Source of the DNA: Dellaglioa kimchii
GTDB taxonomy: Bacteria > Bacillota > Bacilli > Lactobacillales > Lactobacillaceae
Length of the DNA stretch: 64,000 nt
Assembly: GCF_046115505.1 (NCBI RefSeq)
Contig: NZ_CP170736.1
Location: 62,001-126,000 of the forward strand
Reading direction: 5' to 3'
Numbering within the stretch: the first letter of the stretch is position 1; every line of letters starts with the position of its first letter. Positions 9,001 to 17,396 of the stretch are shown one piece after another. Under the pieces are notes generated by a model. The model was not told the origin of the DNA, made no database searches, and saw only the letters and a list, made by a program, of their open reading frames with translations. The translations under genes were made by a program, and so were the position numbers.

Positions 9001-9013
9001 ATATTATAGAGCC

Positions 9014-9021
9014 GATTAATT
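9014..9021. repeat. Target site duplication, right copy
   Basis: GATTAATT. It contains the TTA that is the minus-strand stop codon (TAA) of the MucBP-like gene. Confidence 0.93.
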
Positions 9022-10098
9022 TAATGAGTAGGGCATTTTGATGTATGTTTCATCAATAAAACCACCATCTTTTAATTCAAACCAAACGTCGTTACTTGAT
9101 GATAGTTGACTGATTAAAGTAACCTGTGTATTGTCAGCTAAAGTTCGTAGTTTTTTGCCATAAGGTTTAGTGTAAATAGTCACAGATTTATTAGGAATGT
9201 AATCAATTGAAGCAGAGTGATTCATTATTTTTTTGGTGAATTCATTGGCGTTTTTATCAGGTAATGAAGCATATTTTGGTTCATTAATTATTTTTACATT
9301 AGAAGTACTTTCTAACCATTGATTACCACCAATACTGTACCAAATAGTGCCTGAATTCGTTTCGATTTTTTCAAATACTTGTAAAATAACACCAGCAGGT
9401 AAGAAAGCGGGATAGCAGTTACCATCGGGTAAGTCGTAAGGGCGTGCGCGTTTTGTAATTTGGATGTATGCGTCAATTTTATCGACGGTTTTCCAATTTA
9501 AGTTACGATAATAGTAGTAGATGGTCTGCTGTTCATTTGTAAAAGTACCATAACTAGTTTTTGAGGCGCGCAACAAATTAAACCCTGGAATATTTACAGG
9601 ATCATAAGTGAAAGGTTCATTCAAATGACCACGCAGTAAAGTAGGTGAGCCAATTAAATAACCGCCATCAATATCTTGATTATAAATCCAAACGGCAGCG
9701 CCATGTTTCTTTTCATAGCTTAAAATAATAGCACCGTAGTTAGTTACAAAAGTACTTGTGAATCCTGAAATGCCAACTAGATTATAATCATTGATTGGTT
9801 CAAATTGAAGTCTTAAATCACTACCTATAGTGCCACTGATAATTTGCGGACGAGATAAATTATTATTATTTTGATCTTTATAGTAAACAATCATTGTGGC
9901 ATCTGAAACAGATGTTGGTAAAAAGGTTTTTTCTTCAATGACTTCATGTTTCTTTTGTTTTGGTGCCTTATATTTTTTTGTTGATTCAGAATTGAATACA
10001 AATTGTATATCGGAAGTGGAATTAGGTTGGTCATTTTTTGTAAAAACAGACAACATATTCCGGAAGAAATCTCTTAAGGCGATTTTAATCAGCTCCAT
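9016..10098 (-). CDS. MucBP-like and SH3-like repeat protein without signal peptide
   Basis: The 360-residue protein has two MucBP-like modules (~69-130, beginning TMIVYYKDQNNNN, and ~135-200, beginning AAVWIYNQDIDGGYLIG). Two SH3-like modules follow (~205-280 and ~290-356, with TIYTKPYGKK and VWFELKDGGFIDETYI). Such modules normally sit outside the cell and bind wall or mucin, yet no signal peptide, membrane anchor or LPXTG motif is present. The ATG at 10098 lacks a clear ribosome binding site, and a TATAAT (minus strand, 10117-10122) lies only 18 bases upstream, so the message may be nearly leaderless or the 5' end may be decayed. The stop codon is in the target duplication of the insertion sequence. 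Function unknown. Confidence 0.7.
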   Translation of the reverse strand: MELIKIALRDFFRNMLSVFTKNDQPNSTSDIQFVFNSESTKKYKAPKQKKHEVIEEKTFLPTSVSDATMIVYYKDQNNNNLSRPQIISGTIGSDLRLQFEPINDYNLVGISGFTSTFVTNYGAIILSYEKKHGAAVWIYNQDIDGGYLIGSPTLLRGHLNEPFTYDPVNIPGFNLLRASKTSYGTFTNEQQTIYYYYRNLNWKTVDKIDAYIQITKRARPYDLPDGNCYPAFLPAGVILQVFEKIETNSGTIWYSIGGNQWLESTSNVKIINEPKYASLPDKNANEFTKKIMNHSASIDYIPNKSVTIYTKPYGKKLRTLADNTQVTLISQLSSSNDVWFELKDGGFIDETYIKMPYSLN

Positions 10099-10192
10099 TC
10101 ATAATCTAATATCATAATTATAACCTAAAAAGCTTAATTATTGGGAAAAAGTGTTTGAAATATCGTTTATTTATTTAAAATGATGAATAAAT

Positions 10193-10238
10193 ATAAAAAA
10201 AGATGCCAACTCAGAAATAATTATCTGAGCAACATCTT
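10193..10238 (-). terminator. Terminator after clpE
   Basis: On the minus strand AGATGTTGCTCAGA pairs with TCTGAGTTGGCATCT around AATAATT, followed by a T run (plus-strand A run 10195-10201). Confidence 0.85.
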
Positions 10239-10249
10239 CAGTTTGGTCT

Positions 10250-12481
10250 TTATTTTTCAACGTTAGAGTCGGAATCTTTAGCATCAGTAGTTGTATCGGC
10301 TGATATCTTAATTTCATCTTTTTCAATTTTTGCAGCTAATTTTGTTACATCAGGATTATCAAGGTAGAAGTCAGCTATTTGATCTTCAATCTGTTCTTGA
10401 ATAACACGTCTTAGTGGACGAGCACCCATTGCGGGATTGTAGCCTAAATCAACTAATTTTTCTTCAACCCGATTTGTAACGTGAAGTTCTAAGTTTTGAT
10501 TTTTAAGAACTTTATTGACGTCATCAAGCATGATACTTACGATTGAAACTAAGTTTTCTTTACTTAATGAGTTAAATTCAACAATGTCATCAAAACGGTT
10601 TAAAAATTCAGGACGGAAGTAATTTGATAGTTTATCAATGATGGCATGTGTTGAGCCTTCTGACGTTGCACCAAAGCCAACATTTGCTTCAGCATCAGCA
10701 CTTCCAGCGTTAGATGTCATAATGATAATCGTATCTTTGAAACTTACCACACGACCTTGTGAATCTGTTAAACGGCCATCTTCAAGAATCTGCAAAAACA
10801 TATGCATAACATCAGGATGTGCTTTTTCAACTTCATCTAACAAGATTAAACTGTATGGATTACGACGAACCTGTTCAGTTAATTGACCAGCTTCTTCATA
10901 ACCGACATAGCCAGGAGGGGAACCAATCAATTTAGAAACTGAATGTTTCTCCATGTATTCACTCATATCGAAACGAATCATGGATTCTTTTGTTCCAAAT
11001 AATTCTTTTGATAACTGTTTAGCAAGTTCTGTTTTACCAATTCCAGTTGGTCCAACAAACAAGAATGAACCGATAGGACGCCCAGATTTATTGAATCCAA
11101 TCCGGTTACGGCGGATGGCGCGGGCTACTTTATCAATGGCGTCATCTTGACCAATGACATTAGCTTGAAGGGAAGTGGCTAAATTTTTCAATTGTTGTTG
11201 CTCTTTTTCCTTTAGTTCGCCTACAGGAATTCCTGTTTTTTCTTCAATAATTTGTTCCATTTCTTTTTCGGTTACAATTGGTAATTCATCAGAATCAGTA
11301 TTACTATCTTGTAATTCTTTGAATTTTGCGACTTGATCGCGATAGTAGGCTGCTTTTTCATAATCTTCGTCGGTTAGTGCAGCTTGTTTTTGAGTTTCAG
11401 CGTTTTTAATTTTTTCTGCAACTAATTTGGGATCAATAGCTTTAATAGTTAAATTCATTTTTGAACCAGATTCATCAAGTAAATCGATGGCTTTATCTGG
11501 TAAAAAACGATCTTGAATGTAACGGTCAGAAAGAGAAGCAGCAGCTTCAATTGCTTCATCACTATAATGAACATGATGGTAGGCTTCGTATTTCTTTTGA
11601 ATGCCTTTTAAAATGACGATTGATTCTTCGACACTAGGTTCATCAACTTGGATAGGCTGTAAACGACGTGCCAGTGCAGCATCTTTTTCGATTTGACGAT
11701 ATTCATTTAGAGTTGTTGCACCAACGAGTTGTAATTCGCCTCGGGCAAGAGCTGGTTTTAAAACGTTACCGGCATCCATACCACCTTCAGCATTACCAGC
11801 ACCTACAATTTCATGAATTTCATCAATGAAGAGAATGATAGACTTATCATTTTTTAGTTCCTTCATTAATTGTTGCATTCGTTCTTCAAATTGACCGCGG
11901 ATACCCGTTCCTTGAACTAATGAAACAACATCTAATCGAATAACTTGTTTGTTTAAAAGTTTTTGAGGAACAGCTGAATCAACAATTTTTTGAGCTAATC
12001 CTTCAACGACAGCTGTTTTACCTACACCAGCTTCACCGATTAGAACAGGATTGTTTTTTGTCCGACGATTCAAAATTTCAATAATTTGATCGATTTCTTG
12101 ATCGCGACCAATGACCGGGTCAATATTTCCTGCCCGTGCTTCATCGGTTAGATTAAGACCAAATTGGCCAAGGATTGTATCCTTACCATTATTTTTATTA
12201 GCGCCACCATTTCTACCAGCTTGGGTAGGAGGTGTCTGGTCTTTTCTTTGTGAGCTATTATTTTGACTATTCGGTGCAATCGCATTAAATAAATCATCAA
12301 GGTTACCAAAGCTAAATGGATCTTGTTGATTATTACGGATTTGACCATTACTTAAACGTTCTTGTTCATCTTTTAGTAATCGATAACAATTTTGACATAG
12401 ATCGTATTCTTGATGCTGACCATTTAAGTTAGTTGATAAGTGTATTGTCGCTGGATTGATTTGACAATTTTGACAGATCAT
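10250..12481 (-). CDS. clpE: ATP-dependent Clp protease ATPase subunit ClpE
   Basis: ClpE is a HSP100 chaperone ATPase that unfolds proteins for ClpP and is typical of low-GC Gram-positives. Seen in order: N-terminal zinc finger (MICQNCQ ... DLCQNC, two CxxC pairs, residues ~1-35), first AAA domain (Walker A GEAGVGKTA), a UVR-like coiled segment (AALTDEDYEKAAYYRDQ), and second AAA domain (GPTGIGKTE, FDMSEYMEKHSVSKLIG). The N-terminal Clp repeat domain is absent, as in ClpE. The ATG at 12481 is preferred over the in-frame GTG at 12490 because AAAGG lies only 2 bases from the GTG and 11 from the ATG, and family members begin M-x-CQNC. A CtsR box and a clear promoter lie upstream. Confidence 0.96.
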   Translation of the reverse strand: MICQNCQINPATIHLSTNLNGQHQEYDLCQNCYRLLKDEQERLSNGQIRNNQQDPFSFGNLDDLFNAIAPNSQNNSSQRKDQTPPTQAGRNGGANKNNGKDTILGQFGLNLTDEARAGNIDPVIGRDQEIDQIIEILNRRTKNNPVLIGEAGVGKTAVVEGLAQKIVDSAVPQKLLNKQVIRLDVVSLVQGTGIRGQFEERMQQLMKELKNDKSIILFIDEIHEIVGAGNAEGGMDAGNVLKPALARGELQLVGATTLNEYRQIEKDAALARRLQPIQVDEPSVEESIVILKGIQKKYEAYHHVHYSDEAIEAAASLSDRYIQDRFLPDKAIDLLDESGSKMNLTIKAIDPKLVAEKIKNAETQKQAALTDEDYEKAAYYRDQVAKFKELQDSNTDSDELPIVTEKEMEQIIEEKTGIPVGELKEKEQQQLKNLATSLQANVIGQDDAIDKVARAIRRNRIGFNKSGRPIGSFLFVGPTGIGKTELAKQLSKELFGTKESMIRFDMSEYMEKHSVSKLIGSPPGYVGYEEAGQLTEQVRRNPYSLILLDEVEKAHPDVMHMFLQILEDGRLTDSQGRVVSFKDTIIIMTSNAGSADAEANVGFGATSEGSTHAIIDKLSNYFRPEFLNRFDDIVEFNSLSKENLVSIVSIMLDDVNKVLKNQNLELHVTNRVEEKLVDLGYNPAMGARPLRRVIQEQIEDQIADFYLDNPDVTKLAAKIEKDEIKISADTTTDAKDSDSNVEK

Positions 12482-12541
12482 ATGTGTCACAACCTTTCAT
12501 ATTTCGTTCGTATAGTTTAGTTTATCTAAGATCAAAAACAT

Positions 12542-12558
12542 GTTGACCATCTTTGACC
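12542..12558 (-). promoter_or_regulatory. CtsR operator of clpE
   Basis: Minus-strand sequence GGTCAAA-GAT-GGTCAAC matches the known CtsR direct heptad repeat (A/GGTCAAA-NAN-A/GGTCAAA) except its last base. It lies just downstream of the -10 element. Confidence 0.88.
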
Positions 12559-12568
12559 TTCGATGAAT

Positions 12569-12597
12569 AGTATACAAAATATGGAAAAATTCTGCAA
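12569..12597 (-). promoter_or_regulatory. clpE promoter
   Basis: Minus strand: TTGCAG (12592-12597), 17-bp spacer, TATACT (12569-12574). Confidence 0.75.
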
Positions 12598-12614
12598 GCA
12601 ATTAGAACTCCTTT

Positions 12615-12643
12615 TTTACATTTTATGTACGCTAATCTATAAT
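12615..12643 (+). promoter_or_regulatory. Promoter of the 62-residue gene
   Basis: TTTACA (12615-12620), 17-bp spacer, TATAAT (12638-12643); 40 bases before the start codon. Confidence 0.7.
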
Positions 12644-12683
12644 GAATTTAGTATAGTAGATTTTAGTGAGAAGAGGTTTGAAA

Positions 12684-12872
12684 ATGAGCGAAGATTATAA
12701 AGCAAAAATTGATGCATTAATTGCTGGTGAAATAGAGACAATAACAATCAACCCAGATGAATTTATGGCTTTTCAACTTGTTTGGCAAAAAGAAAAATTA
12801 CGTAAGGCAATCGTTGGTAATGCGCAAAGAGAAGGTCAAATTATTTACAAATATGTTAGTTTGAAAAACTAA
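12684..12872 (+). CDS. Small conserved-looking protein of unknown function
   Basis: The 62-residue acidic/basic soluble protein has no membrane segment and no recognised motif; it contains INPDEFMAFQLVWQKEKLRK and looks mostly helical. I start it at the ATG at 12684, seven bases after AGAGG; an upstream in-frame GTG at 12666 would put the binding site inside the coding region. It has its own good promoter and sits between divergent clpE and ptsH. I do not recognise the family. Confidence 0.7.
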   Translation: MSEDYKAKIDALIAGEIETITINPDEFMAFQLVWQKEKLRKAIVGNAQREGQIIYKYVSLKN

Positions 12873-12876
12873 AGAC

Positions 12877-12905
12877 TTGTATCATTTTTTAAATAATGGT
12901 ATTAT
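12877..12905 (+). promoter_or_regulatory. ptsHI promoter
   Basis: TTGTAT (12877-12882), 17-bp spacer, TATTAT (12900-12905), giving a leader of about 110 bases before ptsH. Confidence 0.6.
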
Positions 12906-12938
12906 TTGTCTCTAAAGACTAATGTGTTTAATTTATTA

Positions 12939-12953
12939 ATGAAAACGTGTTCT
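12939..12953 (+). promoter_or_regulatory. cre-like site (CcpA) in ptsH leader
   Basis: ATGAAAACGTGTTCT matches the catabolite-response consensus WTGNAANCGNWNNCW at every fixed position but one. It lies downstream of the predicted promoter. Confidence 0.55.
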
Positions 12954-13023
12954 TTGCTTTTGTTAGTGGGTTATGCATTTTTCTAAAATAAAAAAATATA
13001 GAACATCAAGGAGATAATTAATT

Positions 13024-13290
13024 ATGGAAAAGAAAGACTTTCACGTAATCGCAGAAACAGGTATCCACGCACGTCCAGCTACATTATTGGTACAAGCAGC
13101 AAGCAAATTTACTGCTGACGTTGCTTTGGTTTACGGAGAAAAATCAGTAAACTTGAAATCAATCATGGGCGTTATGTCATTAGGCGTTGGTCAAAATGCT
13201 GATGTAACAATCACTGCTGATGGCGCTGACGAAACAGATGCAATCGCAGCTATTACAGAAACAATGACGAAAGAAGGACTTGCTGAATAA
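13024..13290 (+). CDS. ptsH: Phosphocarrier protein HPr
   Basis: HPr carries phosphate from Enzyme I to sugar-specific EIIA domains. The 88 residues show the active His15 in GIHARPATLLV and the regulatory Ser46 in KSIMGVMSLG, the target of the HPr kinase encoded at 28.7 kb; P-Ser-HPr is the CcpA corepressor. AAGGAG precedes the ATG. The stop codon overlaps the ptsI start by one base (TAATG), so the two are translationally coupled. Confidence 0.98.
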   Translation: MEKKDFHVIAETGIHARPATLLVQAASKFTADVALVYGEKSVNLKSIMGVMSLGVGQNADVTITADGADETDAIAAITETMTKEGLAE

Positions 13291-15011
13291 TGTCGAAAAT
13301 GCTAAAAGGGATTGCTGCTAGTGATGGTATTGCCATTGCTAAAGCATATATGTTGGTTCAACCCGATTTGTCATTCTCGCAAGTAAGCATTGAAGATCCA
13401 GAGTCAGAAATCAAACGCCTTGATGCTGCTGTTGCAGCATCAAGTGAAGATTTGAAACTAATCAAACAAAAAGCTGCAGAAAACCTCGGCGCAGAAGAAG
13501 CCGAGGTTTTTGAAGCTCATTTGACAATCCTTTCAGATCCTGAACTTATGGGCAACATTGGCGATAAAATCAAAAATGATAAGGTCAACGCTGAAGCAGC
13601 ATTGAAAGATGTCACAGATATGTTCATTTCGATGTTTGAAGATATGACTGATAATGCTTATATGCAAGAACGTGCAGGCGATATTCGTGATGTTACGAAA
13701 CGTGTAATGAGTCATTTATTAGGAGTTACAATTCCTAATCCTGCTCTTATCGATCAAGAAGTTGTGGTCGTTGCACATGATTTAACACCATCGGATACAG
13801 CCCAATTAAATCGTAAATTTGTTAAAGGATTTATTACTGATGTTGGTGGACGTACTTCTCATTCTGCTATTATGTCTCGTACGCTTGAAATTCCTGCTGT
13901 TGTAGGCGCTGGTGATCCAACGACTGCAATCTCAGAAGGTGATATGGTTATTGTTGATGGTATCAATGGTGACGGAATTATCAATCCTACTGCTGAAGAA
14001 ATTTCAACATATGAAGCAAAAGCAAAAGCTTTTTCTGATCAAAAAGCTGAATGGGAAGAACTAAAAGACGCTAAAACAGTTACTGCTGATGGCGTACATT
14101 TTGATTTAGCTGCTAATATCGGTACACCTAAGGATGTTGAGGGTGCAGTAGATAATGGTGCTGAAGCAGTTGGTTTATTCCGTTCAGAATTCTTATACAT
14201 GGATGCTAGTGAATTACCTTCAGAAGATGATCAATTTAAAGCTTATAAAGCTGCAGTTGAAGGTATGAATGGTAAACAAGTAGTTGTAAGAACAATGGAT
14301 ATTGGTGGCGATAAGGAATTACCTTACTTGCCATTACCAGAGGAAATGAATCCGTTCTTAGGATATCGCGCAATCCGTATTAGTTTGGATCGTCAAGATA
14401 TTTTCAGAACACAACTTCGTGCTTTACTTAGAGCTTCTCATTATGGACAATTAGCAATTATGTTCCCTATGATTGCAACTGTTGATGAATTTAAATCAGC
14501 GAAAGCTATCTATACTGAAGAACGTACTAAGTTAATTGACGCTGGTGTACCAGTAGCAGATAAACTTGAAGTCGGTATGATGATGGAAATTCCTGCTGCT
14601 GTTATGAACGGTGATCATTTGGCTAAGTATGCTGATTTCTTTAGTATTGGTACAAATGATTTAATTCAATATTCAATGGCTGCTGATCGAGGTAACGAAC
14701 AAGTGTCATACCTTTACCAACCTTATAACCCATCAATTTTACGTTTGATTAAAATGGTAATTGATTCGGCTCATAAAGAAGGTAAGTGGGCAGGTATGTG
14801 TGGCGAAATGGCCGGCGATCAAATTGCCGTACCTATTTTAGCTGGAATGGGACTTAATGAATTCTCAATGAGTGCTTCATCAATTCTTAAAACACGTAGT
14901 TTAATGAAAAAATTAGATACAACAAAAATGAAGGAATTAGCTGACAAAGCTGTTTCTGACTGTGAAACTAATGAAGAAGTTATTGCATTAGTTGAATCTT
15001 ACATGAAATAA
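13290..15011 (+). CDS. ptsI: PTS Enzyme I (phosphoenolpyruvate-protein phosphotransferase)
   Basis: This enzyme takes phosphate from phosphoenolpyruvate onto a His and hands it to HPr. At 573 residues it is full length. The active-site region GGRTSHSAIMSRTLEIPAVV (~187-206) holds the phosphorylated His. The PEP-binding TIM-barrel follows, with FRSEFLYMD, MMMEIPAAV, SIGTNDLIQYSMAADR and the C-terminal CGEMAGD motif containing the catalytic Cys. It overlaps ptsH by one base and is followed by a strong terminator. Confidence 0.98.
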   Translation: MSKMLKGIAASDGIAIAKAYMLVQPDLSFSQVSIEDPESEIKRLDAAVAASSEDLKLIKQKAAENLGAEEAEVFEAHLTILSDPELMGNIGDKIKNDKVNAEAALKDVTDMFISMFEDMTDNAYMQERAGDIRDVTKRVMSHLLGVTIPNPALIDQEVVVVAHDLTPSDTAQLNRKFVKGFITDVGGRTSHSAIMSRTLEIPAVVGAGDPTTAISEGDMVIVDGINGDGIINPTAEEISTYEAKAKAFSDQKAEWEELKDAKTVTADGVHFDLAANIGTPKDVEGAVDNGAEAVGLFRSEFLYMDASELPSEDDQFKAYKAAVEGMNGKQVVVRTMDIGGDKELPYLPLPEEMNPFLGYRAIRISLDRQDIFRTQLRALLRASHYGQLAIMFPMIATVDEFKSAKAIYTEERTKLIDAGVPVADKLEVGMMMEIPAAVMNGDHLAKYADFFSIGTNDLIQYSMAADRGNEQVSYLYQPYNPSILRLIKMVIDSAHKEGKWAGMCGEMAGDQIAVPILAGMGLNEFSMSASSILKTRSLMKKLDTTKMKELADKAVSDCETNEEVIALVESYMK

Positions 15012-15065
15012 ATTAAACACAAAAAAACTGATAATTTCGATTATCAGTTTTTTTGTGTTTAATTG
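15011..15065. terminator. Terminator after ptsI
   Basis: A nearly perfect palindrome: AAACACAAAAAAACTGATAA and its complement around a TTCG tetraloop (15036-15039), with A and T runs inside the stem. Confidence 0.9.
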
Positions 15066-15159
15066 GGAATAGATGAGAATAGTCTACTTTTATTGCATAA
15101 CGGGTGAGAAACCAATATAATTAGAACTATTATATTAGAATAGACAAGGGGACCTTATC

Positions 15160-16341
15160 GTGAATATTGGAATTTTTACAGATACATATTTTCCACAAGT
15201 GAGCGGTGTGGCGACTTCAATAAAAACACTAAGAAACGAGCTCGAAAAAGAGGGACATACCGTCTATATTTTTACGACGACTGACCCACATGTTGATAAG
15301 ACAGTATATGAACGTAATATTTTTAGGTTCTCTAGTATTCCATTTGTTTCTTTTACAGATAGAAGAATTGCTGTTAGAGGCTTATTTCAAGCTTACCAAG
15401 TGGCAAAAGAACTAAATTTAGACGTTATTCATACACAGACTGAATTTTCTATGGGCTGGATTGGCAAATTTGTTGCAAGAAATTTAAAAGTTCCTTGTTT
15501 ACATACCTATCATACAATGTATGAAGATTATTTACACTACATTGCCAATGGTAAGTTATTGAAACCATACCATGTTAAGCAAATGACAAAAACATTTGCA
15601 TTCCATATGAGCGGGATTATCGCACCAAGTACACGTGTTCAGACATTGCTACAGAAGTATGGTGTGAAATCAGAAATACGAGTTATCCCTACAGGGGTAG
15701 ACATTTCTCAATTTGAACAAATTGAAACAGAAGATTATCGTTCTAAATTAGACATTTCTGAAGATCGACCAGTCATGCTTGCGTTAAGTCGATTAGCATT
15801 TGAAAAGAATACACAAGAAATTATTGATGGTATGCCAGCGATAATTGAAAAAGTACCGAATGTTTTACTTTTGATTGTAGGGGATGGTCCGGCACGTGAA
15901 ACCCTTGAAGAGCAAACAGAAAGTTTAAATTTAAAGGACAACGTTAGATTTATTGGTGAAGTTGATAATGATGAGGTATTCCATTTTTATCAGTTAGCAG
16001 ATTTATTTGTGTCTGCATCAGTAACAGAATCTCAAGGATTGACGTTTATCGAAGCTTTAGCTGCTGGAACACCGGTTATTGCTAAAACGGGTAAATATAC
16101 TGATGAGTTAATGGAAAAACCAGAAGTTGGTAAAACTTTTTCATCTGAAACTGAAATGGTGACTGATATTATTGATTACTTAAATAGATGTCATGAAGAA
16201 GTTGATCCAGAACCAAGATTAGAAAAGTTAAAAGAAATTTCAGCGGCAACATTTGGATCAAAAGTTGCTGAGTTTTACCAAGATGCTCAAATTCATTATG
16301 TTGAAATAGAAGAAGAGGATGACGAAATCAGTCATTTATAA
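15160..16341 (+). CDS. Diacylglycerol glucosyltransferase (GT4), glycolipid anchor synthesis
   Basis: Resembles the LafA/BgsB type enzymes that transfer glucose from UDP-glucose to diacylglycerol, the first step of the lipoteichoic-acid anchor. Seen: N-terminal GIFTDTYFPQVSGVATSI, HTYHTMYEDY near 115, IPTGVD near 178, and the GT4 donor-site motif ESQGLTFIEALAAGTPVIA near 290. Length (393) fits. GTG start after AGGGGA. The next two genes form the conserved trio glucosyltransferase, second glycosyltransferase, membrane protein. UDP-glucose would come from Pgm and GalU, both in this window. Confidence 0.85.
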   Translation: MNIGIFTDTYFPQVSGVATSIKTLRNELEKEGHTVYIFTTTDPHVDKTVYERNIFRFSSIPFVSFTDRRIAVRGLFQAYQVAKELNLDVIHTQTEFSMGWIGKFVARNLKVPCLHTYHTMYEDYLHYIANGKLLKPYHVKQMTKTFAFHMSGIIAPSTRVQTLLQKYGVKSEIRVIPTGVDISQFEQIETEDYRSKLDISEDRPVMLALSRLAFEKNTQEIIDGMPAIIEKVPNVLLLIVGDGPARETLEEQTESLNLKDNVRFIGEVDNDEVFHFYQLADLFVSASVTESQGLTFIEALAAGTPVIAKTGKYTDELMEKPEVGKTFSSETEMVTDIIDYLNRCHEEVDPEPRLEKLKEISAATFGSKVAEFYQDAQIHYVEIEEEDDEISHL

Positions 16342-16370
16342 ACGAATTTATTTTCAAAGGAGTTTCAACC

Positions 16371-17393
16371 ATGCTATTAATTAACATGTTTTCTGCGGCC
16401 AATTCGGTTAAAGGACAAGGGGTCGGTAGCGCATATACCGAAATGATGAAGTTGCTCAAAGAACGCTTTCCAGCTGAATTTAAAATTAGTGTGAATAAAT
16501 ATAGTCGCTCAGATATTAGTCATTACCATACCATCAATTTTCCTTATTACCTTTCGACTTTTATGCCAGGTAGAGGTAAAAAAATTGGCTATGTCCATTT
16601 TTTACCAGAAACACTTGAGGGAAGTGTTAAAATTCCACAACCTTTTAAAGCCATTTTTTATTGGTATGTAATTGCTTTTTATAAACGAATGGATCATATT
16701 GTCGTGGTTAATCCAAGTTTTATTCCAAAACTTGAAGCGTTTAAGATTCCAAAAAAACGCGTCACGTATATTCCTAATTTTGTTTCAAAAAAAGTTTTTT
16801 ATGAAAAAACCGTGGAAGAAAAACAAGCTTTTAGAGATGCGTTGGGTATTCCAGCCGATAAATTTGTTGTTTTTGGTGATGGTCAAGTTCAAGAAAGAAA
16901 AGGTGTGCCCGATTTTATTAAGTTAGCTAAACAAAATCCTGATATCCAATTTATTTGGGCCGGTGGCTTTTCATTTGGTAAGTTAACTGACGGTTACGCT
17001 GAATTAAAAAAAGTAGTTGATAATCCGCCTAGCAATTTAACGTTTACGGGAATTATTGATCGAGAAGCTCTAGTAAATTATTACAATATTGCTAACCTTT
17101 TCTTGTTGCCATCTTTCAATGAATTGTTTCCAATGTCAGTATTAGAAGCATTCAGTTGTGGGACACCTGTATTATTGCGCGATTTAGATCTTTATAAAGC
17201 GGTTATTGAGGGCTATTATGATGCCGCGACAGATGTTAATGGTATGCAAATTAAATTGAGAAAATTAAAAGAAGATCCCAATGCGTTATCAGTTTTGCAT
17301 GACAAAGCAGATCAGGCATCAGCATACTATTCTGAGGATAGATTGGCTGAAATTTGGCATCAATTTTACTTGGACCAGAGCAAAGAGGGCTAA
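16371..17393 (+). CDS. Second glycolipid glycosyltransferase (LafB/BgsA-like, GT4)
   Basis: The 340-residue retaining GT4 enzyme is likely to add the second hexose to monoglucosyl-diacylglycerol. Seen: N-terminal glycine-rich NSVKGQGVGSAYTEMM, central IPNFVSKK and GDGQVQERKGVPDF, and the nucleotide-sugar motif PSFNELFPMSVLEAFSCGTP near 245. Whether the donor is UDP-glucose (BgsA) or UDP-galactose (LafB) cannot be read from the sequence. AAAGGAG precedes the start. It lies 29 bases after the first transferase and 3 bases before the membrane protein gene. Confidence 0.83.
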   Translation: MLLINMFSAANSVKGQGVGSAYTEMMKLLKERFPAEFKISVNKYSRSDISHYHTINFPYYLSTFMPGRGKKIGYVHFLPETLEGSVKIPQPFKAIFYWYVIAFYKRMDHIVVVNPSFIPKLEAFKIPKKRVTYIPNFVSKKVFYEKTVEEKQAFRDALGIPADKFVVFGDGQVQERKGVPDFIKLAKQNPDIQFIWAGGFSFGKLTDGYAELKKVVDNPPSNLTFTGIIDREALVNYYNIANLFLLPSFNELFPMSVLEAFSCGTPVLLRDLDLYKAVIEGYYDAATDVNGMQIKLRKLKEDPNALSVLHDKADQASAYYSEDRLAEIWHQFYLDQSKEG

Positions 17394-17396
17394 AAG

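Larger units (their letters stand above)
7566..9013 (-). mobile_element. Complete ISL3-family insertion sequence (1448 bp)
   Basis: Terminal inverted repeats are 7566-7591 and 8988-9013 (about 21 of 26 bases match; outer GG(T/C)TCTAT, inner CTGTTGTTGGTGA). The element is flanked by a perfect 8-bp direct repeat GATTAATT at 7558-7565 and 9014-9021, the duplication size known for ISL3 elements. One transposase gene on the minus strand fills it. Hairpins lie near both ends (7604-7625 and 8963-9000). Intact ends, intact duplications and an uninterrupted transposase suggest a fairly recent insertion. Confidence 0.95.
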
